From Marinobacter caseinilyticus (GTDB lineage: Bacteria; Pseudomonadota; Gammaproteobacteria; Pseudomonadales; Oleiphilaceae), in assembly GCF_011074955.1 (NCBI RefSeq), contig NZ_WUQJ01000012.1, positions 62,001 through 126,000 of the forward strand: 64,000 nt of DNA, written 5' to 3'. The notes beneath the pieces are model-generated. The model made no database searches. It had not been told where the DNA came from and saw nothing but the letters and a program-made list of their open reading frames with translations. The translations under genes were made by a program, and so were the position numbers. This document shows, one piece after another, positions 1 to 11,295 of this stretch. Numbering within the stretch: the first letter of the stretch is position 1; each line of letters opens with the position of its first letter.

Positions 1-1
1 A

Positions 2-721
2 ACGGTGTCGCTGGTCGGTTATACCAACGCAGGCAAATCGACACTGTTCAATTACATCACCGCGGCGACGGTCTACACCGCGGATCAGTTATTCGCGACA
101 TTGGATCCGACCCTGAGGCGTCTTGAGCTGCCGGATATCGGGCCGGTTGTTGTGGCCGATACAGTGGGCTTCATCCGTCACTTGCCCCACAAACTGGTGG
201 AGGCGTTCAGGGCGACGCTGCAAGAAACCAAGCAAGCGTCATTATTGTTGCATGTGGTCGACTGCCACGATGATCGTCGTGATGAAAACATGGAACAAGT
301 GGAGGATGTGCTGCTGGAAATCGGCGCGGACGAGGTGCCCGTATTACAGGTATTCAATAAAATTGACTTGCTGGACAACTTTGAACCCCGAGTAGAACGT
401 AATGAACTCGGTGAGCCGGTCCGGGTCTGGGTATCGGCGGTTACAGGTGCTGGTATACCTGCATTGTTTGATGCGGTGGTTGAACGTTTGGCTGAAGACG
501 TTATCCACCAATTTGTTTTACTTGGCCCTGGCGATGGCAAACTGAGGGCGTTGTTGCATCAGGCCGGGTCTGTCTTGGCAGAAGAGCAGCGGGAGAACGG
601 CGATGCCGTTATTGAGGTCCGGCTCCAGAGCCGTGACTGGTTCCAGTTGCTGAGTCGCGCAGGAATCAAGCCCGATGCCATCCGATTGGACCAGGGAACA
701 CGGCCCATTCAGGGAACTTAA
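2..721 (+). CDS. hflX: GTPase HflX, C-terminal part (cut by window edge)
   Basis: HflX is a ribosome-binding GTPase that splits stalled or heat-damaged ribosomes. The reading frame is open from the left edge, so the start codon and the N-terminal HflX domain lie outside the window; the GTG at 5 is only an internal valine. Visible are the G1 loop GYTNAGKST (fragment residues 6-14), the G3 motif DTVGF and the G4 motif NKID, followed by the usual C-terminal domain. The gene lies 118 bp upstream of hflK on the same strand, the hfq-hflX-hflKC order common in gammaproteobacteria. The family call is secure; only the N-terminus is missing. Confidence 0.95.
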   Translation, partial: TVSLVGYTNAGKSTLFNYITAATVYTADQLFATLDPTLRRLELPDIGPVVVADTVGFIRHLPHKLVEAFRATLQETKQASLLLHVVDCHDDRRDENMEQVEDVLLEIGADEVPVLQVFNKIDLLDNFEPRVERNELGEPVRVWVSAVTGAGIPALFDAVVERLAEDVIHQFVLLGPGDGKLRALLHQAGSVLAEEQRENGDAVIEVRLQSRDWFQLLSRAGIKPDAIRLDQGTRPIQGT

Positions 722-839
722 ACGATATTAGGCAGCCAAAGGCGCGGTTGAATTGGATTAAGGCACAGTCTGCTATTGCCGGGCGCGTCATAAATCCCTA
801 GTATTTGCAGCCATTCGATAAGCAAGAACGGAGAGTACT

Positions 840-2039
840 ATGGCCTGGAATGAACCGGGTGGTAACCGCAACGACAACGATCCCTGGGGAACCGGCGGTC
901 GTCGTGGCGGCAATGATCAAGGGCCACCAGACCTGGACGAAGCGTTAAAGAAGGGTCTCGACAAACTGAATCAGCTGTTAGGTGGCAAAAAAGGCAAATC
1001 CGGTTCCGGCGGCGGTTCGTCCAACGGTGGCAGCGGCAGTGGCTTTGGTGCAATCCTCGCGATTCTGGGTATTGTTTTTGTTGTTTATGTGCTTTTCCAG
1101 TCTGTCTATACCGTGGATGAGCAGGAGCGGGCGGTCGTGCTGCGCTTCGGTGAATACAACAAAACAGAAAATCCGGGCTTGCGCTTCAAGGTGCCACTGA
1201 TTGACGACGTCACCAAAGTGCGGGTAACCAGCGTGCGGACGGCTGAGTCTCGTGGTCAGATGCTGACCGAGGACGAAAACCTGGTGTCGGTGGATCTTCA
1301 GGTTCAGTACCGTGTCGACAGTGCGCGTGCGTTTGTGCTCAATGTCCGCGATTCCCCGGAAGCGCTGGCCTTTGCGACTGACAGCGCCTTGCGTCACGAA
1401 GTTGGCAGCTCGTCAATGGACCAGGTACTGACGGAAGGGCGTGCTGAATTAGCGGTTCGCGTTGAGCAGCGCTTGCAACGTTTCCTTGAAGAGTACGGTA
1501 CCGGTTTACAGATTGTGCGGGTCAACGTTGAGAGTACCCAGCCACCCGAAGCGGTTCAGGATGCTTTTCGTGAGGTCCAGCGTGCTCGAGAGGATGAGCA
1601 GCGGGTGAAGGAAGAAGCCGAGACCTACCGCAACAAGGTGGTTCCCGAGGCTCGTGGTCGAGCCCAGCGCATGACCGAGGAAGCTATGGCGTACAAGCAG
1701 GAGGTGATCTCGCGTGCTCGTGGTGAAACCGCTCGCTTTACCGAAATGCTGACCGTTTACCGGACGGCACCGGATGTTACCCGTGAACGCATGTATATGG
1801 CGGCACTGGAAAAGGTACTGTCGAGCACCAGTAAAGTGCTGATCGATACCGAGAGCAGCAATAATATGATGTATCTGCCACTGGATCGTATGATTAACCG
1901 GGACGGAACTTCAGCCAGCATGGGCACGCAAGGCTCGGGCAGCTCCGGCAGCAGCGACCAGGACATCCAGTCGTTGACCGATCAGGTCATCCAGGAAATT
2001 CGTAGCAGGCAGGACACTGGTATTCGGAGAGGGAGATAA
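840..2039 (+). CDS. hflK: FtsH protease modulator HflK
   Basis: HflK forms, with HflC, a large membrane cage around the FtsH protease and modulates turnover of membrane proteins. The 399-residue protein has a Gly/Asn-rich cytoplasmic N-terminus (residues 1-68), one transmembrane helix (about 70-88), then a prohibitin/SPFH domain and a long charged helical region (about 240-310). The end is Ser/Gly-rich. The ATG at 840 follows a GGAGAG ribosome-binding site at about 830-835. hflC begins two bases after the stop, so the two are cotranscribed and probably translationally coupled. Confidence 0.96.
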   Translation: MAWNEPGGNRNDNDPWGTGGRRGGNDQGPPDLDEALKKGLDKLNQLLGGKKGKSGSGGGSSNGGSGSGFGAILAILGIVFVVYVLFQSVYTVDEQERAVVLRFGEYNKTENPGLRFKVPLIDDVTKVRVTSVRTAESRGQMLTEDENLVSVDLQVQYRVDSARAFVLNVRDSPEALAFATDSALRHEVGSSSMDQVLTEGRAELAVRVEQRLQRFLEEYGTGLQIVRVNVESTQPPEAVQDAFREVQRAREDEQRVKEEAETYRNKVVPEARGRAQRMTEEAMAYKQEVISRARGETARFTEMLTVYRTAPDVTRERMYMAALEKVLSSTSKVLIDTESSNNMMYLPLDRMINRDGTSASMGTQGSGSSGSSDQDIQSLTDQVIQEIRSRQDTGIRRGR

Positions 2040-2041
2040 TT

Positions 2042-2917
2042 ATGGGACCTAAAGGCGTTCTGGGTCTTGCAGGCACCCTCGTTGTTGTCCTGCTGGTTTT
2101 ATCAAGTGTGTACATTATTCCGGAAACTCACCGGGGTGTATTGCTGCGGTTTGGCGAGCTGGTCGAGACTGACATCCAGGCCGGTATCCATTTCAAAGTG
2201 CCGGTCATTGACCAGGTGCGTCGTTTTGATGTGCGGGTACTGACGACGGATCTTCCGTCCAAGCAATACCTGACCATTGAGAAGAAACCTTTGGATGTGG
2301 ATTCTTACCTCGCGTGGCGCATTCAGGACGTGGATCAGTACTACAGAGCCACCGGTGGTGATGAAATACGCGCCCGCTCCCTGTTGTCGTCCCGTGTCGA
2401 TAATGGCCTGCGCGACGAGTTCGGCGTACGCACCATGCACGAAGTAGTCTCCGGTCAGCGAGACGAGCTCATGCACACACTGCGTGACCGTGTGACACTG
2501 GCCGCCCAACGTGAGTTCGGGGTAAAAGTGCTGGATATCCGGGTTAAGGGTATTGAGTTTCCGGGGTCGGTCAGCGACAGCGTCTTTCGCCGCATGGCAA
2601 CCGAGCGGGAAAAACTGGCTCAGGAATTCCGGTCACGTGGTCGAGAACTGGCTGAAGGCATTCGCGCGGATGCCGACCGTCAACGCACTGTCGTGCTAGC
2701 GGAAGCGTTTGCCGGAGCCGAGGAAACTCGCGGTGAAGGTGACGGTGAGGCGGCCAAGATTTATGCGGACGCCTACACCGCCGATGAAGAATTCTACAAG
2801 CTGTATCGTAGCCTGGAAGCGTATCAAAATACCTTTACCGGCAAAGACGATATCATGGTGATCGACACGGATAGCGACTTCTTGCGCTACCTGAAAGATC
2901 CGATGGGCGGCCAGTAG
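2042..2917 (+). CDS. hflC: FtsH protease modulator HflC
   Basis: Partner of HflK in the HflKC-FtsH complex. The 291-residue protein has an uncleaved N-terminal signal anchor (about residues 6-24), then an SPFH domain beginning with the family-typical stretch around ETHRGVLLRFGE, and a charged helical segment rich in Arg, Glu and Ala. Length and architecture are normal for HflC. A strong terminator follows at 2937-2969, so the hfl operon ends here. In Pseudomonas a small DUF2065 gene usually sits between hflC and hisZ; it is absent here. Confidence 0.96.
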   Translation: MGPKGVLGLAGTLVVVLLVLSSVYIIPETHRGVLLRFGELVETDIQAGIHFKVPVIDQVRRFDVRVLTTDLPSKQYLTIEKKPLDVDSYLAWRIQDVDQYYRATGGDEIRARSLLSSRVDNGLRDEFGVRTMHEVVSGQRDELMHTLRDRVTLAAQREFGVKVLDIRVKGIEFPGSVSDSVFRRMATEREKLAQEFRSRGRELAEGIRADADRQRTVVLAEAFAGAEETRGEGDGEAAKIYADAYTADEEFYKLYRSLEAYQNTFTGKDDIMVIDTDSDFLRYLKDPMGGQ

Positions 2918-2936
2918 ATCGCACTCGACGTACAAG

Positions 2937-2969
2937 AAACCGGAATGGCATAGCTGTTCCGGTTTTTTT
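2937..2969 (+). terminator. Rho-independent terminator of the hfl operon
   Basis: A 7-bp perfect stem, accggaa (2939-2945) pairing with ttccggt (2957-2963), 11-base loop, ends in a run of seven T (2963-2969). It lies 20 bp after the hflC stop and separates hflKC from hisZ-purA. Confidence 0.85.
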
Positions 2970-3100
2970 GTGGGCGCTAAAAGTGTAAAATTCTGCCGGT
3001 TTTGGTTTGGTTTTCCGCTCCGCAAAGGACAGACGTCCTCAATCCTGTTTATCCTGTGGGCTTTTTGAGCGCCAGGACGAAAAACGGACATTAGAGATAC

Positions 3101-5628
<2,528 letters not shown>

Positions 5629-5704
5629 GCACGCGGCTAAGCCGAATAGGGTGAAACCCGCCATCGCCGCACTGCGGACCGTTCCGGAGCGCGGCGTTGT
5701 CGTT

Positions 5705-6694
5705 TTATCGTTCGGCAATAATGGTTGCGCGCTTGGGACCCGGGTAGCCCTCGATGGTTTTGGTGGCATCGGTCGGGTCCAGGAAATCCTGCAGGGATTG
5801 AAAGCGCATCCAGTCCGTTGTGCGCTGCTCGTCGGTGGCGGTGTTGGTGACATCGACGACACGGGCATTCCGAAAACCGGTTCTGTTCAGCCAGCGCAGC
5901 AATGTGTCGCAACTGGGTAAAAACCAGACGTTACGCATTTGCCCGTAACGGTCTTCGGGCATCAGGGTATGCCCCTCCGGGCCATCGACCACCAACGTCT
6001 CAAGAACCAGCTCACCGCCGTCCCTCAGGGTGTCTCTCAGCTCCAGCAAGTGGTCCAGTGGCGAGCGCCGGTGATACAGAACGCCCATGGAAAAGGTGGT
6101 GTCGAACGTTTCCAGCTTTGCGGGCAGATCTTCCAGGCGAAGGGGTAACAAATCGACTGGCACCTGGCCCAGATACTGTTTGACGCTTAAAAACTGAAAC
6201 AGGAACAGCAGGCCGGGGTCAATGCCCACCGTCCGCGCCGCGCCGGCTCCCAGCATTCGCCAGCAATGGTAGCCTGAGCCGCAACCGACATCCAGGACCC
6301 GGCGGCCACGTAAATCCGATAGCCAGGGCGCCACCCGGTCCCATTTCCAGTCCGAACGCCACTCGGTATCGATCACAACGCCAAACAGATCAAATGGCCC
6401 TTTGCGCCAGGGCATGAGGCCCCGTAACGCGGACTCGAGCTGGTCGAACGTGGTAGCGGGCAGTTCGCCGTCTGTGCTCAGGGTAATCGCCGATGCGTTC
6501 AGGTCACTGTGAATGTTGGCGATGGCAGGCAACTGGTCCAGAGCCCCCAGCCAGCGGTCCATATCACCGTGCGGCTGGCGGTCGAACCGGCTCGTCAGTT
6601 GGGTGCGAAGTTGGCCCACCCATGGCATCAGACCCTGTTGTTCCAGATCGGTAAAAAGGCTTTGATAGCAGCTTTGCCAGTCAAAGGAGGTCAT
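5705..6694 (-). CDS. cmoB: tRNA U34 carboxymethyltransferase CmoB
   Basis: CmoB transfers the carboxymethyl group of carboxy-S-adenosylmethionine to 5-hydroxyuridine at tRNA wobble position 34, giving cmo5U. The 329-residue protein has an N-terminal helical domain and a Rossmann methyltransferase domain whose motif I reads [31 protein letters not shown] is also CmoB-typical. It starts 15 bp after the cmoA stop, so substrate-making and substrate-using enzymes are cotranscribed. Last gene of the srkA-cmoA-cmoB run. Confidence 0.97.
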   Translation of the reverse strand: MTSFDWQSCYQSLFTDLEQQGLMPWVGQLRTQLTSRFDRQPHGDMDRWLGALDQLPAIANIHSDLNASAITLSTDGELPATTFDQLESALRGLMPWRKGPFDLFGVVIDTEWRSDWKWDRVAPWLSDLRGRRVLDVGCGSGYHCWRMLGAGAARTVGIDPGLLFLFQFLSVKQYLGQVPVDLLPLRLEDLPAKLETFDTTFSMGVLYHRRSPLDHLLELRDTLRDGGELVLETLVVDGPEGHTLMPEDRYGQMRNVWFLPSCDTLLRWLNRTGFRNARVVDVTNTATDEQRTTDWMRFQSLQDFLDPTDATKTIEGYPGPKRATIIAER

Positions 6695-6709
6695 GTCGGC
6701 TCCGGAAGC

Positions 6710-7462
6710 TCAGGCGGATTTGATCGCCAGCATTGAGACAAAATTAAAGCACTGATACCAAACGATGATCTGATCGAAACCAGCATGACGGAGGCGGTCA
6801 CGGTGTGTTTCCAGCGTTTCTGGAATCAACACCTGCTCCAGCGCTGAACGTTTTTGGCTAATTTCCAGGTCGGAATAGCCGTTCGCTCGTTTGAATTCGT
6901 GGTGCAAATGGGTTTGGGTCAACTGCTCGTACTCGGACTCAAAGCGTATCTTCTCAGACAGAATGAGCGCACCACCGGGGCGCGTGCCGGATGCGATCTT
7001 TTGCAGCAGGTTACTGCGCTGTTCGAGTGGCACAAACTGCAGAGTGAAATTCAGCGTCGTCACCGAGGCATTGTTCAAAGGCGTATCGAGAATGTCTTCA
7101 CAGCGCAATAAGACCGGCAGCGGGTGGTCATCCAGGGCAATGTGGTGTTCGCATCGTTCAAGCATGGCGGTCGAATTATCGACGCCAATGAGTTCGCAAT
7201 CGTCGTGTCGGATGCCGTGTCGCATGGCAAGCGTTGAGGCGCCCAAAGAACAGCCCAAATCGTAACAGCGACTGCCAGGCTGAACGTATTGTTCGGTGAT
7301 CACCTCAATCATCGGGATTATCGTGGTGTAACCCGGCACGGAACGTCGGATCATGTCTGGGAATACTCGCGCCACCGCGGCGTCAAATCGGAAATCCGAC
7401 GTTGACTGGGCCTCGGAAAACAGCCGGTCCCGTTGGTCTGCCGTTGGCTTCTTGGTGCTCAT
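6710..7462 (-). CDS. cmoA: Carboxy-S-adenosyl-L-methionine synthase CmoA
   Basis: CmoA makes carboxy-SAM from SAM and prephenate, for use by CmoB. The open frame runs up to 7762, but the first 100 residues are the complement of the upstream gene and have no CmoA similarity. I place the start at the ATG at 7462, giving 250 residues beginning MSTKKPTADQ, close to the usual 247. The SAM-binding motif YDLGCSLGAS and the family segments PGYTTIIPMIE and FTLQFVPLEQR are present. It lies 10 bp after the small membrane protein gene. Confidence 0.96.
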   Translation of the reverse strand: MSTKKPTADQRDRLFSEAQSTSDFRFDAAVARVFPDMIRRSVPGYTTIIPMIEVITEQYVQPGSRCYDLGCSLGASTLAMRHGIRHDDCELIGVDNSTAMLERCEHHIALDDHPLPVLLRCEDILDTPLNNASVTTLNFTLQFVPLEQRSNLLQKIASGTRPGGALILSEKIRFESEYEQLTQTHLHHEFKRANGYSDLEISQKRSALEQVLIPETLETHRDRLRHAGFDQIIVWYQCFNFVSMLAIKSA

Positions 7463-7472
7463 GACCGTTCCC

Positions 7473-7814
7473 TCAGGACGCCGGCTTGACAGGCGCGCTG
7501 CCTGCGGAGTGGCAACGCACACCCCGATTTTTGTAATCCACCAGCAGACCACGGAACTGCGGGTCGACGTCGGCGGCAATGGTGAGATAGCCCTGATCGC
7601 ACATGGCATGCAATTCCGAGGGTTTGGACGACATGCGGAAGTCTTCGCCGGGGTTGACGTGTACCGCCGTAAAGTCGCCGATCGGTCCGTCGGTTTGATC
7701 GCCAGGGTGAGAAATTCGGCCACTGACCTGGAGTGCAAGCACCGTGGCGATAATAGTCGCAACGGCGGTAATGAATAAACTGCGGATTGTGAAGCGGGCC
7801 TCTGGCTGGCTCAT
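7473..7814 (-). CDS. Small single-pass membrane protein of unknown function
   Basis: A 113-residue protein I do not recognise. It has a short N-terminal tail, one hydrophobic helix (about residues 8-28), and a soluble domain of about 85 residues that should lie in the periplasm. That domain holds two cysteines (AMCDQG and VRCHSAG) that could form a disulfide; the end is Pro/Ala/Ser. The ATG at 7814 has a good AGGAG site 8 bases upstream. It lies 42 bp after srkA and 10 bp before cmoA, so it is almost certainly cotranscribed with both. Codon use looks like its neighbours. Function cannot be inferred from sequence. Confidence 0.8.
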   Translation of the reverse strand: MSQPEARFTIRSLFITAVATIIATVLALQVSGRISHPGDQTDGPIGDFTAVHVNPGEDFRMSSKPSELHAMCDQGYLTIAADVDPQFRGLLVDYKNRGVRCHSAGSAPVKPAS

Positions 7815-7856
7815 ACTATGGACTCCTGGAGCAAATATGGTGCGATCCCGGCCAGT

Positions 7857-8855
7857 TTACATCTGGCCGGGAATTGAAATGGGTGGTGCCTGCAGAGCCG
7901 CCAGTTGTTCTCGCAGGGCCAGGATCTGGTCGGACCAAAAGCGCCCTTGGATAAACCAGGGGAAAAACCTTGGAAACGCGGGATCGTCCCAGCGTTTGGC
8001 GAGCCAGGCGGCGTGGGCAATTTGCCGGTAACATCTTAGCGGCTCAATCAGATGCCGTTCGCGACGATTGAACTCGCGGAACATTTCATACCCTTCCAGC
8101 AGTTCACCAAACTGAACCCCTTGCTCGGCGTCATCACCGTTGAGCAGCAACCATAGATCCTGAATGGCAGGACCCGTTCGGCAGTCATCCAGGTCGACAA
8201 ACAGCATCTGGTCGTCCCGGACCAGAATGTTACCTGCGTGGCAGTCACCGTGCAGCCGGATGTTGGCAACCTCGCCGGCATCTTCGATACGACGCTGACA
8301 GTGTTCTATCAAGTTGGGGATCAGGCTATCCCAGGCCGGTCGAAGATCATCGGGTACCCAGTCGTTCTCAGTCAGGTATAGGCTGGCGTCGGTGATTCCG
8401 GACAAAAGCGACAGCGTGGGGCGGGACTGAAAGTTTTTACTGCCTCCCACGTTGTGTAACTGCCCCAGCCATTGTCCGAGCCGGTACAGTGTGTCCGGCA
8501 CGCTGGTATCGGGCGCCTGGCCACCGCGCTGATCAAACACGGCAAACCGAAAACCGTTATGCTCGCCCAGCGTATCACCGGAGGGCATGGTCAACGGAGC
8601 CACCACCGGCACGTCCGCCGCCAGTAGCTCTGCTGAGAAGGTGTGTTCTTCTCTGATTTGAGCTTCCGTCCAGCGATCCGGTCGGTAAAACTTGGCAATG
8701 ATGGGTGAACGATCGTCGATCCCGATCTGATATACCCGATTTTCGTAGCTGTTGAGTGCGAACAGCCGGCCATTGATGACAAATCCGGCCGCTTCGATGG
8801 CGTCCAGAATATTGTCAGGCTTCAGGTCATCGTAAGGATGAGGGTTAACGGTCAT
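7857..8855 (-). CDS. srkA: Stress response kinase A (YihE/RdoA family)
   Basis: SrkA is a Ser/Thr protein kinase of the choline-kinase-like fold, linked in E. coli to the Cpx envelope-stress response and to protection against stress-induced death. The ATG at 8855 (332 residues, MTVNPHPYDD) is chosen over the longer frame because an AGGA site sits just upstream. Visible are the Lys-bearing strand IIAKFYRPDRW, the catalytic loop LHGDCHAGN and the metal-binding FVDLDD. Length matches E. coli SrkA. It is first of four genes running into cmoB. Confidence 0.94.
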   Translation of the reverse strand: MTVNPHPYDDLKPDNILDAIEAAGFVINGRLFALNSYENRVYQIGIDDRSPIIAKFYRPDRWTEAQIREEHTFSAELLAADVPVVAPLTMPSGDTLGEHNGFRFAVFDQRGGQAPDTSVPDTLYRLGQWLGQLHNVGGSKNFQSRPTLSLLSGITDASLYLTENDWVPDDLRPAWDSLIPNLIEHCQRRIEDAGEVANIRLHGDCHAGNILVRDDQMLFVDLDDCRTGPAIQDLWLLLNGDDAEQGVQFGELLEGYEMFREFNRRERHLIEPLRCYRQIAHAAWLAKRWDDPAFPRFFPWFIQGRFWSDQILALREQLAALQAPPISIPGQM

Positions 8856-9193
8856 AAATTCCTGTTGATGGCGCTGTCGGCATTGCGGTCGCATCGCACT
8901 TGGGTGGTGCCGGATAGCTATCAGCTCCCCAAGCCTGGGCGACCTTTACGCATTGCTGTCAGCACACATGGTGTTTGACCCTGAGCGTTCCCATTTATCC
9001 TGCGCCTATGCTATCAGGCGGTCTTGGGTACTGCGGGACTCTCAACGTCGAAAGTTTATTTGGGCGCCAGTATAACGGTTTTTAGACGGCTTTCGGAGTT
9101 TGGTACAGCACTTTTTCAATGCCGCTCAAAAGTGCTTGGTCTTATGCGGCGAGTTTTGGTAATACTGGCTCCAGGGCTAGTGGGAGAGCTTGA
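8856..9193. other. 338-bp divergent intergenic region
   Basis: Lies between the starts of srkA (-) and an FAD oxidoreductase (+), so it should hold promoters for both. No convincing gene is present. The clearest structure is a 9-bp perfect inverted repeat, agcactttt at 9107-9115 and aaaagtgct at 9128-9136, 57 bp before the oxidoreductase start. Confidence 0.6.
9107..9136. repeat. 9-bp inverted repeat upstream of FAD oxidoreductase
   Basis: Perfect arms agcactttt and aaaagtgct with a 12-base spacer, ending 57 bp before the gene at 9194. It could be a regulator binding site or an RNA hairpin. It has no T-run beyond the arm, so it does not look like a simple terminator. Confidence 0.45.
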
Positions 9194-10306
9194 ATGGCGG
9201 AAGTTGAGCAATTGGTAACCGACACCATCGTTATCGGTGCGGGTGTGATCGGGCTGGCCGTGGCTCGCCTGCTGGCCATGCGAGGTCAGGAGGTGATTGT
9301 GCTGGAGGCTGGCACCCGATTTGGTGAAGGCATTTCCTCTCGCAACAGCGAAGTTATTCACGCTGGTATTTACTACCCTGAAGGATCGCTCAAAGCACGC
9401 TTGTGCGTGGCGGGGCGGCAGGCACTTTACCGCTATTGTGAAACTCATAAAGTGGCCTGTGCAAACACGGGCAAGTGGATCATTGCCAGTCACCCGGAGC
9501 AGCAGTCCAGGCTGGCGGCAATCCAACATCAGGCCCACGCCAACGGCGTCCAGTTGTCGTGGGGGTCGGCTGAGGCCATCGCAAAGGCATTGCCTGAGGT
9601 GCATTGCGAGAGCGCCCTGTACTCGCCCCTCACCGGCATTGTGGACAGCCATGGCCTGATGCTGTCATTGCTGGGGGAGCTTGAGAGCCATGGGGGGCAG
9701 TTGGTATGCCAGGCACCCGTTGTGCGTGTTCAAAGTAACGGCGGCTCCCATCGGGTGGCGGTCGGCGGCGCCAGTCCGTGCGAGATAGATGCTCGCCGTG
9801 TGATCAATGCGGCGGGCTTGAATGCCGTGCCCATCGCCAAAAGCTGGCTTGGTTATCCGTCCGAATGTTGTCCCGATCTATACTACGCCCGCGGTTGTTA
9901 TTTCAGCTACAGCGGCCGGCATCCGTTTTCCACGCTGGTATACCCTGTGCCGGAGGAAGGCGGGCTCGGCGTTCACTTGACGTTGGACCTGGCGGGACAG
10001 GCTCGATTTGGTCCCGATGTTGAGTGGATCGATCATCCCGACTTTACAGTGGATCCGGGACGGCGCGAGTCCTTCGCCAAAGCCATTTCAAGCTGGTGGC
10101 CATCACTCGATCCTGCTCGGTTGCAGCCTTCGTACGCCGGCGTCAGACCGAAACTTCAGGGTGCGGGGGAAGGTTTCCGGGACTTTGAAATCCAGGACGA
10201 ATCGGTACACAGCGTGGGTGGCCTTATCCAGCTCTTCGGTATCGAGTCGCCCGGCCTGACTGCGAGTCTGGCCATTGCCGACACGGTCGCTGACCGCTTG
10301 GGGTAG
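9194..10306 (+). CDS. FAD-dependent oxidoreductase, L-2-hydroxyglutarate oxidase-like
   Basis: A 370-residue flavoprotein of the DAO/GlpD superfamily. The dinucleotide-binding motif is near the N-terminus (VIGAGVIGLAVARLLAMRG, residues about 14-32) and ends in the acidic VLEAG that binds the FAD ribose. SSRNSEVIHAGIYY and PSYAGVRPKL fit the L-2-hydroxyglutarate dehydrogenase (LhgO/L2HGDH) branch, which would oxidise L-2-hydroxyglutarate to 2-oxoglutarate and pass electrons to the membrane pool. The substrate is inferred only; related DadA-like enzymes act on other 2-hydroxy or amino acids. It is a single gene between divergent srkA and convergent comF. Confidence 0.82.
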   Translation: MAEVEQLVTDTIVIGAGVIGLAVARLLAMRGQEVIVLEAGTRFGEGISSRNSEVIHAGIYYPEGSLKARLCVAGRQALYRYCETHKVACANTGKWIIASHPEQQSRLAAIQHQAHANGVQLSWGSAEAIAKALPEVHCESALYSPLTGIVDSHGLMLSLLGELESHGGQLVCQAPVVRVQSNGGSHRVAVGGASPCEIDARRVINAAGLNAVPIAKSWLGYPSECCPDLYYARGCYFSYSGRHPFSTLVYPVPEEGGLGVHLTLDLAGQARFGPDVEWIDHPDFTVDPGRRESFAKAISSWWPSLDPARLQPSYAGVRPKLQGAGEGFRDFEIQDESVHSVGGLIQLFGIESPGLTASLAIADTVADRLG

Positions 10307-10396
10307 AGTGCAGCCCACGGTGTATCAGCGGCTGCAAAGGAAGGAGCCCAGACCAGTGCACAAGCCCGCGGATGGCAGAGCTGCCAAGGATCATGC

Positions 10397-11137
10397 TTAG
10401 CCAGGCGTCCTGGCCAACACCCACAGTTCGATACGTTGCGCGCCGGCTTTACGCAGGGCGACGGCCAGTGCCCGTGCCGTAGCGCCGGTTGTCATGACGT
10501 CATCCACAATGGCGACTCGCGCCGGGGCGGGTTGGGCAATGGTAAACGCGCCTCGAAGATTTGCCAGTCGCTGCCGGCGATTGAGCCCGGATTGCGCCAC
10601 GCCCGGCTTCCAACGCTGCATCAGGGTGACGGACCAGGGCACGTCGATGACGCGGCTTAGCTGTTCGGCAATATCCTCGGCTTGATTGAATCCCCGCGCT
10701 CGCTGTTTCTGTGCGTGCATGGGGCTGGGGACCAATAGCTCCGGTCGCCAATCCGGATGCTCACCCAGATGTTGTAACACCTGCTGTCCCAAAAGGTTGA
10801 CCAGGGGGTAGCCCATGCTGCGTTGCTGCCGGTATTTGAACCGGCTGGTGAGCCGGTCTACGGGGAACTCGTAACGTAGTGGCGCAATAACGTGGTCAAA
10901 CGGTGGCGGTTGCTTGATGCATTCGCCGCACAAGGCCATGGCAGCGCTTTGAAAGGCAAGGGGTAGTGCGCACTGGCGGCAATGGCGCCGGTTGTAGGGA
11001 AGGGTTCGCGTACAGTCTTGGCACAAACCCTGGCCTGCAATAGAGGTAAGGCAGGCGACACATTGACCTGAGAGTGAACAGCCGCTGTTAACCTTTTGGA
11101 TGATTTGGGTTGACAGCAGTTTCAAGCGCTTTATCAT
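10397..11137 (-). CDS. comF: ComF family phosphoribosyltransferase-like protein
   Basis: A 246-residue ComF/GntX-type protein. The N-terminus carries a Cys-rich zinc-finger-like region with CxxC pairs (CVAC, CQDC, CRQC, CGEC; about residues 23-80). A type I phosphoribosyltransferase domain follows, with the PRPP loop RVAIVDDVMTTGATA near the C-terminus. ComF homologues act in DNA uptake in naturally competent bacteria; in E. coli the relative GntX is tied to DNA use as nutrient. It is divergent from bioB, as in Pseudomonas. An exact role here is not shown by the sequence. Confidence 0.9.
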   Translation of the reverse strand: MIKRLKLLSTQIIQKVNSGCSLSGQCVACLTSIAGQGLCQDCTRTLPYNRRHCRQCALPLAFQSAAMALCGECIKQPPPFDHVIAPLRYEFPVDRLTSRFKYRQQRSMGYPLVNLLGQQVLQHLGEHPDWRPELLVPSPMHAQKQRARGFNQAEDIAEQLSRVIDVPWSVTLMQRWKPGVAQSGLNRRQRLANLRGAFTIAQPAPARVAIVDDVMTTGATARALAVALRKAGAQRIELWVLARTPG

Positions 11138-11295
11138 TTGTTCATTCCCTGAACACAGTGAGACGGAGCCGCTGAAGAACCATCAGACAAGCCACCACAA
11201 AGGTCGCCCAGCCTTCTCAAGGCTGTGACCGAGGTATGTCAGTGATTCTTCAGAGAGGGTCTCAGTACAAATGCCAAAACTAACAGGATGCCCCG

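Noticed and set aside
5629..5704. Hairpin cgccgc/gcggcg between purA and cmoB as a terminator
   Set aside because: Only 6 bp with a 20-base loop and no proper T-run.
7462..7762. N-terminal extension of CmoA by 100 residues
   Set aside because: It is the complement of the small membrane protein gene and has no CmoA similarity; the ATG at 7462 gives the normal length.
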